Shown here in pieces: positions 8,492 to 21,833 of a stretch of DNA of 64,000 nucleotides. A program made the translations under genes and the position numbers. The notes beneath the pieces are model-generated. The model saw only the letters and a program-made list of their open reading frames with translations, had not been told where the DNA came from and made no database searches. How positions within the stretch are numbered: the stretch's first letter is position 1; the number at the start of each line of letters is the position of its first letter. Source of the stretch: AC-43 sp963728855 (GTDB lineage Bacteria; Actinomycetota; Actinomycetes; Mycobacteriales; Micromonosporaceae); contig CAVSLN010000009.1 in the NCBI GenBank assembly GCA_963728855.1, forward strand, positions 1 through 64,000, in the 5' to 3' direction.

Positions 8492-8944
8492 TCCATCGAA
8501 CCCGCGGGTGGCCGCCCCCACGGTGTCCGCGCCTTTGACCGACTCGGAGTCCACAATCGCCGCGCTGGGCTGCCGGTGACGTCCCAACGCCTCCCGCAAC
8601 CGGCCGCGTAGCCGATCGGTCAGCCGCTGCGGCAGCCCCCGTTGGCTCCACCGTTGGAAGAATGCGTACACCGCCTCCCAGGGCGGGAAGTCCACCGGCA
8701 ACGCCCGCCACTCGATGCCATTGCGTGCTACGTAGCCGATCGCGTCGACCATCGCTCGCAACTCGTGCACCATCGGCCGCCCGGTAGCCCGACGAATCTC
8801 GGCCATCACCTGTTCGGCCTCCGGCCCCAGCACCGCCCACTGGGCATCGGTCAGGTCAGACGGATAACGCGACACCCGGTCACGACACAGACAACCAGGA
8901 CACGTCAAGCTGGCGGCGAGCGGGCCGAGAGAGTATGAAGACAT
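8489..8944 (-). pseudogene. IS5-family transposase, N-terminal half
   Basis: It contains the IS5 N-terminal domain (RYPSDLTDAQWAVLGP, then RNGIEWRALPVDFPPW and VYAFFQRWSQRGL) and the first catalytic Asp in AAIVDSESVKGAD. The frame runs through GAATRGFDGG and then into MITE sequence (NYADQLVIP...), ending without the remaining catalytic residues. The ATG at 8944 is 144 bp inside the right IS terminus. Confidence 0.85.
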
Positions 8945-9091
8945 CCACGGGCTCTTGGTTTGAGGATTGGCTAGTCACCTCCTCTGCTACCAAGAGCCCG
9001 CCTTCCGCGACCGGCGACACGCCGGACGTTGATCTACTTGATACACGCCAAGATCAGCGACTACCGCCCACCCTTTGCCAACAGGCCCTTA

Positions 9092-9120
9092 CTGATCCTC
9101 ACGGGTGGAGCGGCTGACGC
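9092..9120. repeat. REP-like intergenic element, copy 1
   Basis: CTGATCCTCACGGGTGGAGC followed by GGCTGACGC. It lies between the IS5 right end and the stop codon of the SpoIIE-type phosphatase gene. Related copies occur at 16676, 35839 and 61494. The GCGGCGTCAGCCGC half is self-complementary with a 4-base loop. Confidence 0.65.
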
Positions 9121-9124
9121 CGCG

Positions 9125-11167
9125 CTAGAGGGCTTCGTTGCGCAGCGCGAGGATCGCGATGTCGTCCCGCGGCGGCTCGGTGGAGAAGGCCAGCGCGGTC
9201 GCCCGCAGCCGGGCCGCGACGACCTCGGCGCTGAAACCGGCGAGGGTAGCGGCGGAGGAGCGCAGCCGTTCGATGCCGAACAGCTCGGCTCCGCGCCGCC
9301 GCTCGGTGACCCCGTCGGTGTAGAAGACCAGCGTGTCGCCCGGGGCCAGCGGTACGGTCACGCTCGGCGACCGGACCTGCGGCAGCAGGCCGAGCGCGGT
9401 GCCGGGGGTACCCACGTAGCCCGCCTTCCCGTCCGCGCCCACCAGCACCGGCCGGTCGTGCCCGGCCAGGTGCAGCGTCACGTCGAGCTGGCCCTGGACG
9501 CCGCGGGCGACCGCGGCCATGGCCAGCGTGCAGTAGCGCCCGGCGCCCCGCTCCACCAGCGTCTCGTTGATCCGCGGGATGATCTCGGCGACCGGCCGCC
9601 CGTCACGGACCAGGACGCGGACCACGTCGCGGACCAGCCCGGTGATCGTGGCGGCCTGTACCCCTTTACCGGAGACGTCCCCGATGACCACCAGCCAGCG
9701 GTCGTTCGGCATCGGCACGACGTCGTAGAAGTCCCCGCCGACGTCGGCGTCCCCGACCGTCGGCACGTACTCCGCGCCGAAGCCGATCCCCTCGACGGTG
9801 GGCAGCGCCGGCGGGAGCAGGGACTGCTGCAGAGTCTGTGCGATGCGGCGGCGCTCGGCGTGGATCCGGGCGTTGTCCATCGCGAGCGCGGCCCGGCGGG
9901 CCAGGTCGTCGACGATCGCGCCCTCTTCGGTGTCGGTCTGCCGGCCGGGGGTACGGCCGACGACGAGCACGCCCAGCTGCTGCCCGCGCGCGACCAGGGG
10001 TACGGCGAACCCGTCCAGCGGCGGCGGCAGCGGTACCTGCCCGCCGGTATGGAGTGCGTCACGCAGCCGGCGCATGGGCGCGTCCGTACCGGTCCGTTCC
10101 AGCTCGGTGCGCAGGTCGCCGAGGGCGGTCTCGTCGACGTGCGCGGCGGCCGCGTACCGCGGGTCGCCCCACTCGTCGACGCCGTACACCGCGCACCAGC
10201 GGCCGAGCCGGGGCACCACGAGGCGCGGGATCAGTGCCATCGTGAGGTCGACGTCCAGGGACTGGGCGAGCAGCTGGCTGGCCTCGGCGAGGAAGGTGAG
10301 CCAGGACTGCCGGCGCAGGTCGGTACGGCGCAGCCGCTCGTTCTCCAGGGCGAGCCCGAGCCGCTCGGCCATCAGCCGTACGAGCGGCCGGGTGTACGGG
10401 CTGGGTACCTCCGGTGCGCGTACCACCAGCTCGCCGCTCCACGGCCACGACACCGGAAGCGCGGCCCGGATCTGTCGGATACCGGGCTCGGGCGCCTCGC
10501 CGTACTCGGCGATCGGCACGGAGCCCATGCCGTCGGCCTGGTCGAGCCGCACGGCGCCCCCGTAGGCTCCCACCGCACCGCACAACCGGCCGAGCAGCCG
10601 TACGGCCAGCGGCCCGATCGCCGCGCTGTCGCCCACCGGCAGCTCGCTGTGCGCGAGCGCGGCCAGCGCGGCGGCGCTCGGCGCGCCGACGGGCGGTACC
10701 GCCCCGCTCAGCTCCTCCTCCTCGCCGCGCAGCGTGTCGCGGCACAGCCGGAACCACACCCCCTTGCCGGACGGCTGGTGCGTGGTACCCCAGCTCGTGG
10801 CGAAGTGGTCGACCAGCACCATGCCGCGGCCGCTCTCCGCGAGCTCCACCCCGTTCGGCGTCGTACGGGTCGGCAGCCCCTCGGCGAAGTCGGTAACCGT
10901 CACGGTCACCTCCTCGCCGTCCGCGACGACTTCGAGATCGATGTCCGTGCCCGCGTGCACCACCCCGTTGGTGGTCAGCTCGGTGGTCAGCAGCAGCGCC
11001 TCGTCGAGCACGTCGGTCAATGCGGCCTCGGTCAACGCGGCTCGGACCACCTCCCGCGCGGCGGCCGGGGTACGGCGGTCGGCCGGCAACCGGACCCGAC
11101 GTACCACGGTCGCTGACACGAGTAGCAGTGTCCACCGAAGGGTGGGACGACGCCAAACGTCATTCAT
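9125..11167 (-). CDS. SpoIIE-family PP2C phosphatase with HATPase and GAF domains
   Basis: About 680 residues. The N-terminal ~130 residues are an anti-sigma-type HATPase (LTTELTTNGVVHAGTD, the N box, and GRGMVLVDHFATSWG). The middle (about 175-380) looks like a GAF sensor. The last ~230 residues are a PP2C/SpoIIE phosphatase with metal-binding Asp motifs (VGDADVGGDFYDVV, VIGDVSGKGVQAA, FYTDGVTERR). Such proteins switch STAS anti-sigma antagonists by dephosphorylation; a STAS gene lies 5 kb away at 16338. I chose the ATG at 11167 because the in-frame ATGs further upstream belong to a 32-bp tandem repeat. No transmembrane segment is visible, so it is probably cytoplasmic. Confidence 0.9.
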   Translation of the reverse strand: MNDVWRRPTLRWTLLLVSATVVRRVRLPADRRTPAAAREVVRAALTEAALTDVLDEALLLTTELTTNGVVHAGTDIDLEVVADGEEVTVTVTDFAEGLPTRTTPNGVELAESGRGMVLVDHFATSWGTTHQPSGKGVWFRLCRDTLRGEEEELSGAVPPVGAPSAAALAALAHSELPVGDSAAIGPLAVRLLGRLCGAVGAYGGAVRLDQADGMGSVPIAEYGEAPEPGIRQIRAALPVSWPWSGELVVRAPEVPSPYTRPLVRLMAERLGLALENERLRRTDLRRQSWLTFLAEASQLLAQSLDVDLTMALIPRLVVPRLGRWCAVYGVDEWGDPRYAAAAHVDETALGDLRTELERTGTDAPMRRLRDALHTGGQVPLPPPLDGFAVPLVARGQQLGVLVVGRTPGRQTDTEEGAIVDDLARRAALAMDNARIHAERRRIAQTLQQSLLPPALPTVEGIGFGAEYVPTVGDADVGGDFYDVVPMPNDRWLVVIGDVSGKGVQAATITGLVRDVVRVLVRDGRPVAEIIPRINETLVERGAGRYCTLAMAAVARGVQGQLDVTLHLAGHDRPVLVGADGKAGYVGTPGTALGLLPQVRSPSVTVPLAPGDTLVFYTDGVTERRRGAELFGIERLRSSAATLAGFSAEVVAARLRATALAFSTEPPRDDIAILALRNEAL

Positions 11168-11325
11168 GCGCCGACCCGCAAGCTCCGTCGTTACCCATGC
11201 GCCGATCCGCAAGCTCTCGTCGTTACCCATGCGCCGATCCGCAAGCTCTCGTCGTTACCCATGCGCCGATCCGCAAGCTCTCGTCGTTACCCATGCGCCG
11301 ATCCGCAAGCTCTCGTCGTTCCGCG
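11165..11325. repeat. five-copy 32-bp tandem repeat over a start codon
   Basis: Read on the minus strand, each unit is ATGGGTAACGAC followed by GAGAGCTTGCGGATCGGCGC. The gene-proximal unit is one base shorter and carries GAGCTTGCGGGTCGGCGC directly before the ATG of the phosphatase gene. Every full unit offers an ATG. The 20-base core recurs before the DUF4229 gene at 42343-42362, where it is again paired with a 12-base gene-start sequence. Confidence 0.9.
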
Positions 11326-11401
11326 CTGGGATGGCTCGCCTTCCGGTAGCCGGTGGAGCGATGATGGTTGGGCCCTGCCCCCGACGACCGTGAGGAGTGT
11401 C

Positions 11402-15759
<4,358 letters not shown>

Positions 15760-15790
15760 TGCGGTTGGCGAGCGGGACGGAGGTACCGGG

Positions 15791-16327
15791 GTGGGCGTGG
15801 CCGACGGCGTCCAGGCCAAGGCGCTGCTGGTCGATGACCGGCGGGACAACCTCATCGCGCTGGAGGCGATACTTCAAGGGCTGCCGGTGGCGCCGGTGGC
15901 GGTGGAGAGCGGCGCGGCGGCGCTGAAGCAGTTGCTGCTGGAGGACTTCGCGGTCATCCTGCTGGACGCCCAGATGCCCGAGATGGACGGCTTCGAGACG
16001 GCGAGCCACATCAAGCAGCGGGAGCGCACCCGGCACGTACCCATCATCTTTCTGACCGCCGCCGACCGTGACGCGCAGCTCGCCCTGCGCGGCTACGCGG
16101 CCGGCGCGGTGGACTACCTGACCAAGCCGTTCGACCCGTGGGTGCTACGGGCCAAGGTGTCGGTCTTCGTGGACCTCTGGAACAAGACCCGGCAGCTGGA
16201 GCAGCAGGCAGAGGCGGCGCGCCAGCTCAGGTCCCTCGTCACCGCCATGGACGAGGCGGTGTCGGTGCTGCGTGCCGGCGGCGAGCCCAGGCACGCCCTG
16301 GAGATCCTGGAGCGCGCCCGCCCGTAG
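15791..16327 (+). CDS. response regulator with C-terminal coiled-coil
   Basis: 178 residues with a GTG start, 31 bp after the hybrid kinase. The receiver fills residues 10-130: acidic pocket in ALLVDDRRDN, phospho-acceptor Asp in FAVILLDAQMPEMDGFE, Thr in IIFLTAADRD, and Lys in DYLTKPFDPWVL. The tail (FVDLWNKTRQLEQQAEAARQ) is a coiled coil without a DNA-binding domain. This suggests protein-protein signalling, probably as partner of the upstream kinase. It ends just before a convergent STAS gene. Confidence 0.88.
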   Translation: MGVADGVQAKALLVDDRRDNLIALEAILQGLPVAPVAVESGAAALKQLLLEDFAVILLDAQMPEMDGFETASHIKQRERTRHVPIIFLTAADRDAQLALRGYAAGAVDYLTKPFDPWVLRAKVSVFVDLWNKTRQLEQQAEAARQLRSLVTAMDEAVSVLRAGGEPRHALEILERARP

Positions 16328-16337
16328 GCTGCTCCGG

Positions 16338-16655
16338 CTAGCTGATCATCAGGGCCGGGCGCAGCCCGGTGATGTCCAGTACCCGCAGCAGGAAGTCGCC
16401 CACGTTGGTCAGCACCAGGCAGCTGTGCGCGAGGGAAGCCTTGCGGGACAGCACCACGAGCGTGCCTAGGCCCTGGGAGTCGCAGAAGGTCACACCGGCC
16501 ATGTCCAGGACGACCCGGGGCGGAGCCTCCTTCAGCAGTTCGCTGACGATGCCGGACAGCCGCGGCGCGGTCGACAGGTCGATCTCGCCGACCAGGCTCA
16601 GCATCACCTCGGCCGGCGATGGCTGAACGGAAATGGACAGCTCCGGACGCTCCAC
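16338..16655 (-). CDS. STAS-domain anti-sigma factor antagonist
   Basis: 105 residues, a single STAS domain. It has the SLVGEIDLSTAPRL strand and the phosphorylatable Ser in VTFCDSQGLGTLV (about residue 58), as in SpoIIAA/RsbV. Unphosphorylated forms bind anti-sigma kinases and free a sigma factor. The nearby SpoIIE-type phosphatase at 9125 is a plausible regulator, by analogy with RsbU/RsbV; no cognate sigma factor lies next to it. Confidence 0.9.
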   Translation of the reverse strand: MERPELSISVQPSPAEVMLSLVGEIDLSTAPRLSGIVSELLKEAPPRVVLDMAGVTFCDSQGLGTLVVLSRKASLAHSCLVLTNVGDFLLRVLDITGLRPALMIS

Positions 16656-16675
16656 GCGGCCAAGACTAATCTAGC

Positions 16676-16708
16676 GCGGCGACAGCCGCTCCTCCCGTGC
16701 GGATCTGC
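16676..16708. repeat. REP-like intergenic element, copy 2 (diverged)
   Basis: GCGGCGACAGCCGCTCCTCC followed by CGTGCGGATCTGC. It lies in the gap between the STAS gene and hemL, in the same orientation as the copy at 35839. Confidence 0.5.
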
Positions 16709-16795
16709 TGTCCTGGTAGCGGGACTCCGGCCGCTGTCGATGGCGGCGGGGGCGGGTGCGGCGCATATGTAGCGTGCTGACATAATGGCCGGGCT

Positions 16796-18124
16796 GTGAC
16801 CGATACCGAACCGGCGACGGCGTACCCGCTCGACGCCCCCGCCTCGCAGGCCCTCTTCGACCGCGCCCGAGCCGTCGTGCCGGGCGGGGTGAACTCACCC
16901 GTGCGCGCGTTCCGGGCGGTCGGCGGTACGCCGCGGTTCATGGTGAGCGGGCAGGGCTGCTGGCTCACCGACGCCGACGGGCGGCGGTACGTCGACCTGG
17001 TCGGCTCCTGGGGACCGCTGATCCACGGGCACGCGCACCCGTACGTCGTCGAGGCCGTGCAGGCCGCGGCCGCGCGCGGGACGAGCTTCGGGACGCCGAC
17101 GCCGGGTGAGGTGGAGCTGGCGGAGGAGCTCGTCGCCCGTACGGCCGTCGAGGAGGTACGGCTGGTCAACTCGGGTACCGAGGCGACCATGTCGGCGCTG
17201 CGACTGGCCCGGGGATACACCGGTCGGTCGACGGTGGTGAAGTTCGCCGGGTGCTACCACGGTCACGTGGACGCGCTGCTGGCCGCGGCCGGGTCCGGCG
17301 TGGCCACGCTGGCGCTGCCGGACTCGCCCGGAGTCACCGGGGCGGCGGCGAGCGAGACGGTGGTGCTGCCGTACAACGACGTGGCGGCGGTCGAGGCGGT
17401 CTTCGCCTCACGCGGTGGCGCGGTCGCCGCGGTGATCACCGAGGCGGCCGCCGGGAACATGGGCGTGGTCGCGCCGCTGCCTGGTTTCAACGCGCGGCTC
17501 GCCGAGCTCTGCCGGCAGTACGGCGCGCTGCTCATCGTCGACGAGGTGATGACCGGGTTCCGGGTCAGCCGCTCCGGCTGGTACGGCCTCGAACCGGTCG
17601 ACGCCGACCTGTGGACGTTCGGCAAGGTGATGGGCGGCGGGCTGCCCGCGGCCGCGTTCGGTGGCCGGCGGGAGGTCATGGAGCGGCTCGCCCCGGCCGG
17701 CCCCGTCTACCAGGCCGGTACCCTCTCCGGGAACCCGCTCGCCTGCGCCGCCGGCCTGGCCAGCCTGCGCCTCGCCACCCCCGAGGTCTACGCGACGCTG
17801 GACGCCACCGCCGCCACGATCGGCAAGCTCGCCACCGAGGCACTCGGCGCGGCCGGCGTACCGCACCGGGTGTCGTACGCCGGCAACATGTTCTCGGTCT
17901 TCTTCACCGACCGCCCCGTCACCGGGTACGTCGACGCGCAGAGCCAGGACGTGGCCGCCTTCCGTGCCTTCTTCCACGCGATGCTCGCGGCCGGCGTGTA
18001 CCTGCCGCCGAGCGCGTACGAGGCGTGGTTTGTATCGACTGCTATCGATGACTCGGCATTGGAGACGATCGCCGCCGCGCTACCGGAGGCGGCGCGCGCC
18101 GCGGCGGAGGTGTCGGTCGCATGA
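16796..18124 (+). CDS. hemL: glutamate-1-semialdehyde 2,1-aminomutase
   Basis: 442 residues, close to the usual length of this PLP enzyme, which converts glutamate-1-semialdehyde to 5-aminolevulinate in the C5 tetrapyrrole route. Motifs: VPGGVNSPVRAFRAVGG near the N-terminus, RLVNSGTEATMSALRLARG (PLP phosphate binding), LIVDEVMTGFR, and the Schiff-base Lys in WTFGKVMGGGLPAAAFGG. The start is a GTG. The stop overlaps the next gene (ATGA), and haem supply fits the cytochrome c assembly genes that follow in the same operon. Confidence 0.97.
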   Translation: MTDTEPATAYPLDAPASQALFDRARAVVPGGVNSPVRAFRAVGGTPRFMVSGQGCWLTDADGRRYVDLVGSWGPLIHGHAHPYVVEAVQAAAARGTSFGTPTPGEVELAEELVARTAVEEVRLVNSGTEATMSALRLARGYTGRSTVVKFAGCYHGHVDALLAAAGSGVATLALPDSPGVTGAAASETVVLPYNDVAAVEAVFASRGGAVAAVITEAAAGNMGVVAPLPGFNARLAELCRQYGALLIVDEVMTGFRVSRSGWYGLEPVDADLWTFGKVMGGGLPAAAFGGRREVMERLAPAGPVYQAGTLSGNPLACAAGLASLRLATPEVYATLDATAATIGKLATEALGAAGVPHRVSYAGNMFSVFFTDRPVTGYVDAQSQDVAAFRAFFHAMLAAGVYLPPSAYEAWFVSTAIDDSALETIAAALPEAARAAAEVSVA

Positions 18125-18774
18125 GCGAGCCGCATACAGTGGTGCATGTGCTACGGCACGGCGAGGTCTACAACCCGGACAAGATCCTGTACGGCCGCCT
18201 GCCCGGGTACCACCTGTCCGAGTTCGGGGTGCAGATGGCGAAGGCGGCCGCCGAGTCGTTGCAGGGGCGTGACGTCACCTACCTCGTGGCCAGCCCGCTG
18301 GAGCGGGCCCAGGAGACCGCGGAACCGCTGGCAGCGCTGTTCAAGCTGCCGGTACAGACCGACGTGCGGATCATCGAGAGCGCGAACGTGTTCGAGGGCA
18401 AGCGGGTCGGCGTGGGTGACGGTGCGCTGCGCGACCCGCGCAACTGGTGGGCGCTGCGCAACCCGCTGACCCCGTCGTGGGGCGAGGCATACCAGCTGAT
18501 CGCCGTACGGATGTGGGCGGCGCTGCAGGACGCCCGCGCCGCGGCCGAGGGGCACGAGGCGGTCTGCGTGTCCCACCAGCTGCCGATCTGGACGCTGCGG
18601 CTGTTCGCCGAGCACCGGCGGCTGTGGCACGACCCGCGCCGCCGGCAGTGTGCGCTGGCGAGCATCACCAGCTTCCATTTCGACGGTACGAAGCTCCGCG
18701 GCATCGGCTACACCGAGCCGGCCAGCGCGCTTGTCGCTCTGTCTTCGGGCGCGCGCAAGGCCAAGGGCGCCTGA
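18121..18774 (+). CDS. histidine phosphatase (phosphoglycerate mutase) family protein
   Basis: 217 residues. The catalytic RHGE motif is in VVHVLRHGEVYNP (residues 7-19), and the second conserved His is in EAVCVSHQLPIWTLR. The branch covers many phosphatases with unknown substrates. It overlaps hemL by 4 bp and the thioredoxin-like lipoprotein by 1 bp, so it belongs to the haem/cytochrome c operon. This position before resA is frequent in actinobacteria. Confidence 0.9.
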   Translation: MSEPHTVVHVLRHGEVYNPDKILYGRLPGYHLSEFGVQMAKAAAESLQGRDVTYLVASPLERAQETAEPLAALFKLPVQTDVRIIESANVFEGKRVGVGDGALRDPRNWWALRNPLTPSWGEAYQLIAVRMWAALQDARAAAEGHEAVCVSHQLPIWTLRLFAEHRRLWHDPRRRQCALASITSFHFDGTKLRGIGYTEPASALVALSSGARKAKGA

Positions 18775-19343
18775 TGCGCCGGCAGTTCGTCGTTCTGACT
18801 CTGGTTGCGGCCCTTTTGACGGGGTGCAGCACCGGGAAGGACGCGGTGAACGAGAACGCGGGCAGCGACAACCGGTACGTGGCCGGCGACGGCAGAACCA
18901 TCGTGTACCCGGTGGCCGACCGCAAGCCCGCGCCGGCCGTCACCGGGTCCACATTGGACGGTGTGAGCTTCGATCTCGCCTCCCGCAAGGGGCACGTGGT
19001 CGTACTCAACTTCTGGGCCTCCTGGTGCGCGCCCTGCCGGGCCGAGTCGGCCGACCTGGAGGCGGTACATCAGTCCACAAAGGACAGTGGAGTGGACTTC
19101 CTCGGCGTGGACAGCCGGGACGAGAAGGACGCGGCGGTGTCGTTCGTGGCCGGGCGGGTAACGTACCCGAGCCTGTTCGACCCGGGCGGCCGGGTCGCGC
19201 TGCGCTTCGCCGACGTACCCCCGACCACGCTTCCGTCGACGCTGGTCGTCGATAAGGCCGGCAAGGTGGCCGCGGTGATCCGGGCTGTCGTACGCCAGGA
19301 CGACCTCGCCAGGCTCGTCGGCCAGATCGGTGCGGAGTCCTGA
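18774..19343 (+). CDS. TlpA/ResA-like thioredoxin-fold lipoprotein
   Basis: 189 residues. A signal peptide with lipobox LLTGC puts the lipidated Cys at about residue 18. The thioredoxin-like domain carries the WCAPC redox motif (FWASWCAPCRAESADLE) and a cis-Pro region in TTLPSTLVVD. It would reduce the CXXCH haem-binding motif of apocytochrome c outside the membrane, receiving electrons from CcdA encoded immediately downstream. The ATG overlaps the preceding TGA. Confidence 0.93.
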   Translation: MRRQFVVLTLVAALLTGCSTGKDAVNENAGSDNRYVAGDGRTIVYPVADRKPAPAVTGSTLDGVSFDLASRKGHVVVLNFWASWCAPCRAESADLEAVHQSTKDSGVDFLGVDSRDEKDAAVSFVAGRVTYPSLFDPGGRVALRFADVPPTTLPSTLVVDKAGKVAAVIRAVVRQDDLARLVGQIGAES

Positions 19344-19344
19344 G

Positions 19345-20139
19345 ATGGGTGGCTCCTTCGCCCACCTCGCCAGCAGCGGACCACTGCTGGCGGCGGTCGC
19401 GGTCGCGGCGCTCGCCGGGCTGGTGAGTTTCCTGTCCCCGTGCGTGCTCCCGCTGGTCCCCGGCTACCTGTCGTACGTCACCGGGATGGCCGGCGCCGAC
19501 CTGGACGCCGGGCTCGGTACGGACCCGGGCGGCAACGCCGTCCAGCGCAGCGGGCACCGGGTACGGGGACGGATCCTCCTCGGCAGCGCGCTGTTCGTGG
19601 CCGGGTTCACCGTGGTCTTCACGCTCACCGGAGTCCTCGCCGCGCAGGCCGGGCGGGCACTGCTCGTGCACGAGCGGGTGGTCGAGGTCGTGGTCGGGGT
19701 ACTGGTGGTCGTCCTCGGGCTCGCCTTCGCCGGCCTGGTGCCCGGCCTGGCGCGCGACGTCCGGATCCACCGGCTGCCGTCGGCCGGGCTGGCCGGGGCG
19801 CCGGTACTCGGAGCGGTGTTCGCGCTGTCCTGGACCCCGTGCGTCGGGCCGACACTCGGCGCGGTACTCGGGCTGGCCGCGATCGGCGGGCAGACCGGCC
19901 GGGCGGTGACCCTCACCGTCGCGTACTGCCTCGGGCTGGGCCTGCCGTTCCTGGCCTTCGGGCTCGGGTTCCGGCGGCTGCTCGGGCTCTTCGCGTGGGT
20001 ACGCCGGCACAGCGCCTGGGTCACCCGGGTCGGCGGCGCGCTGCTCGTACTGGTCGGGCTGGCCCTGGTGACCGGCGGCTGGACCGAGTTCGTGAACTGG
20101 CTGCGCGCCACGATCGGCGTGGGTGCGGTGGGCGTCTAG
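19345..20139 (+). CDS. ccdA: cytochrome c biogenesis thiol-disulfide membrane protein CcdA
   Basis: About 264 residues with six predicted membrane helices. The two redox Cys lie in pseudo-symmetric helices, FLSPCVLPLVPGYLSYVTG and SWTPCVGPTLGAVLGL. It moves electrons from cytoplasmic thioredoxin to the extracytoplasmic ResA-like protein. The ATG at 19345 starts 1 bp after the upstream stop; a GTG at 19330 is an alternative. A hydrophilic insert (DLDAGLGTDPGGNAVQ) lies between the first two helices. Confidence 0.93.
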   Translation: MGGSFAHLASSGPLLAAVAVAALAGLVSFLSPCVLPLVPGYLSYVTGMAGADLDAGLGTDPGGNAVQRSGHRVRGRILLGSALFVAGFTVVFTLTGVLAAQAGRALLVHERVVEVVVGVLVVVLGLAFAGLVPGLARDVRIHRLPSAGLAGAPVLGAVFALSWTPCVGPTLGAVLGLAAIGGQTGRAVTLTVAYCLGLGLPFLAFGLGFRRLLGLFAWVRRHSAWVTRVGGALLVLVGLALVTGGWTEFVNWLRATIGVGAVGV

Positions 20140-21833
20140 TGTCCACAGTGGACGATCGTCCGGCCGGGTCCGGGCCCGAGTCGGAGTCGGAGTCCGGGGC
20201 GCAGTCCGGATCCGCGTCCGGGTCGCAGTCCGGGTCCGCGTCCGAGTCGCAGTCCGGGTCGGAGTCGCAGTCCGGGTCCCAGCCGGAGGCGCCGCCGCCT
20301 CCGGTCGGGCCGGGCGCGGGCCTCGTCGCGCTGGCTCGGCGCGGGTGGCGCTGGCTGACCAGCATGCGTACCGCCCTGATCCTGCTCTTCCTGCTGGCCG
20401 TGGCCGCGATCCCGGGCTCCCTGCTGCCGCAGCGCAACCTCAACATCGGCAAGGTCCAGCAGTACTACGCCGACCACCCCAAGCTCGCTCCGGTCATCGA
20501 CCGGCTCGGTGGGTTCGCCGTGTTCGCCTCGCCCTGGTTCTCCGCGATCTACCTGCTGCTGTTCATCTCGCTGATCGGCTGCCTCATCCCGAGGCTGCGC
20601 GGGCACCTGGTCGCGGTCGTACGCGTACCCCCGGATGCCCCGGCCCGGCTGGACCGGATGCCCGCACACGCCGACGGCCTGGCACTGCGCGGGGATCCCG
20701 CGGATATCGCGGCGCGGCTGAAGGTCGCCCTGCGCCGCCGCCGGTTCCGCGCCGTGGTGCGCGAGCAGGCCGACGGGGGATACACGGTCAGTGCCGAGAA
20801 GGGGTACGTCAAGGAGACCGGAAACCTGCTGTTCCACTTCGCCCTGCTGGCGCTGCTGCTCGGGGTCGCCTTCGGGTCCCTCTACGGCTACCACGCCAAC
20901 CGCCTGCTCGTGCAGGGTCAGGACCAGGGCTTCTGCAACACGCTGCAGCAGTACGACGACTACGGCCTCGGTTCGCGGGTCGACCCCGGCGACCTGGAGC
21001 CGTTCTGCCTGACGCTGACCGGCTTCCAGGCGAGCTATACGGACGCCGGGCAGCCCATCGACTTCCGGGCCTCGGTGTCATATGCGGTCGGCGACGCGCC
21101 CGCGAGGTCGACGGACATCAAGGTGAACGACCCGCTGCGGCTGGACCGGGCGCGGATATATCTCCTCGGCCACGGGTACGCGCCGGTGCTGCGCTACACC
21201 GACCGGTACGGGCACCGCCAGACCGCCCTCGCGCCGTTCCCCGACCTCGACCCGGCCACGCTGACCAGCGCCGGGGTCATCCTGTTCCCGGACGCGAACG
21301 TGAACCCCGCGGCCGGTCCGGACCCGGCGAACAAGCAGCAGGTCGCCTTCCAGGGCGTGTACGTGCCGACCTCCGACGGTACGCACGCGATCTCGACCTT
21401 CCCGGCCGAGCGCAACCCGGTGCTCGTCATCACCCCGTACCGGGGCGACCTGGGCCTGGACACGGGCATCGCCGGCTCGGTCTACACGCTCAACCAGCGC
21501 CAGCTCGACACCGGTCGGCTCAAGCCGGTCACCGCCGAGCCGATCAGGCTCAAGCCGGGCGAGTCGGCGAAGCTCGACGACGGTACGACCGTCGAGTTCC
21601 TCGGTACCCGGCCGTGGATCACCACGGCCGTCCGCTACGACCCGGGCGAGAGCGTCGTCTTGGTCGGCGCGGTGTGCCTGCTGGTCGGCCTGCTCACCTC
21701 GCTGGCCGGTAAGCGCCGCCGGGTCTGGTTCCGGGTACCCCCGGCCGGCCCGGTCTCCGCCGGAGCCCTGGCCCGCTCCGAGTACGCCGGCTTCCAGGCC
21801 GAGTTCGACACGCTCGTGAAGGATCTCGAATAA
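20139..21833 (+). CDS. resB: cytochrome c biogenesis protein ResB
   Basis: 564 residues. The start GTG shares a base with the ccdA TAG. A Ser/Glu/Gln-rich low-complexity leader (residues ~10-45, repeats of SGSxS) precedes the ResB core: helix starting RTALILLFLLAVAAIPGSLL with the PQRN family motif, helices near SAIYLLLFISLIGCL and LLFHFALLALLLGVAFGS, a large extracytoplasmic domain, and a last helix SVVLVGAVCLLVGLLTS. ResB with CcsB forms the System II haem-ligation complex. The leader is probably disordered and cytoplasmic. Confidence 0.95.
   Translation: MSTVDDRPAGSGPESESESGAQSGSASGSQSGSASESQSGSESQSGSQPEAPPPPVGPGAGLVALARRGWRWLTSMRTALILLFLLAVAAIPGSLLPQRNLNIGKVQQYYADHPKLAPVIDRLGGFAVFASPWFSAIYLLLFISLIGCLIPRLRGHLVAVVRVPPDAPARLDRMPAHADGLALRGDPADIAARLKVALRRRRFRAVVREQADGGYTVSAEKGYVKETGNLLFHFALLALLLGVAFGSLYGYHANRLLVQGQDQGFCNTLQQYDDYGLGSRVDPGDLEPFCLTLTGFQASYTDAGQPIDFRASVSYAVGDAPARSTDIKVNDPLRLDRARIYLLGHGYAPVLRYTDRYGHRQTALAPFPDLDPATLTSAGVILFPDANVNPAAGPDPANKQQVAFQGVYVPTSDGTHAISTFPAERNPVLVITPYRGDLGLDTGIAGSVYTLNQRQLDTGRLKPVTAEPIRLKPGESAKLDDGTTVEFLGTRPWITTAVRYDPGESVVLVGAVCLLVGLLTSLAGKRRRVWFRVPPAGPVSAGALARSEYAGFQAEFDTLVKDLE

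Larger units (their letters stand above)
7610..9088. mobile_element. IS5-family (IS1031-like) element, disrupted
   Basis: Terminal inverted repeats are GAGCCTGTTGGCAAAGGG at 7610-7627 and its complement with one mismatch (reading GGGCCTGTTGGCAAAGGG) at 9071-9088. Each end is flanked by a TNA trinucleotide as expected for this group, but the two differ (TCA at 7607, TTA at 9089). The ends may therefore not derive from one simple insertion. The transposase is on the minus strand and is interrupted by a ~370-bp insert at 8119-8491. Confidence 0.8.

Noticed and set aside
9029..11116. 695-codon plus-strand frame
   Set aside because: It is antisense to the SpoIIE-family gene, whose domain motifs are unambiguous; composition is typical of GC-rich shadow frames.
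11165..11325. The 32-bp tandem repeat as a CRISPR array
   Set aside because: Units are directly adjacent with no unique spacers, and no cas gene is present.
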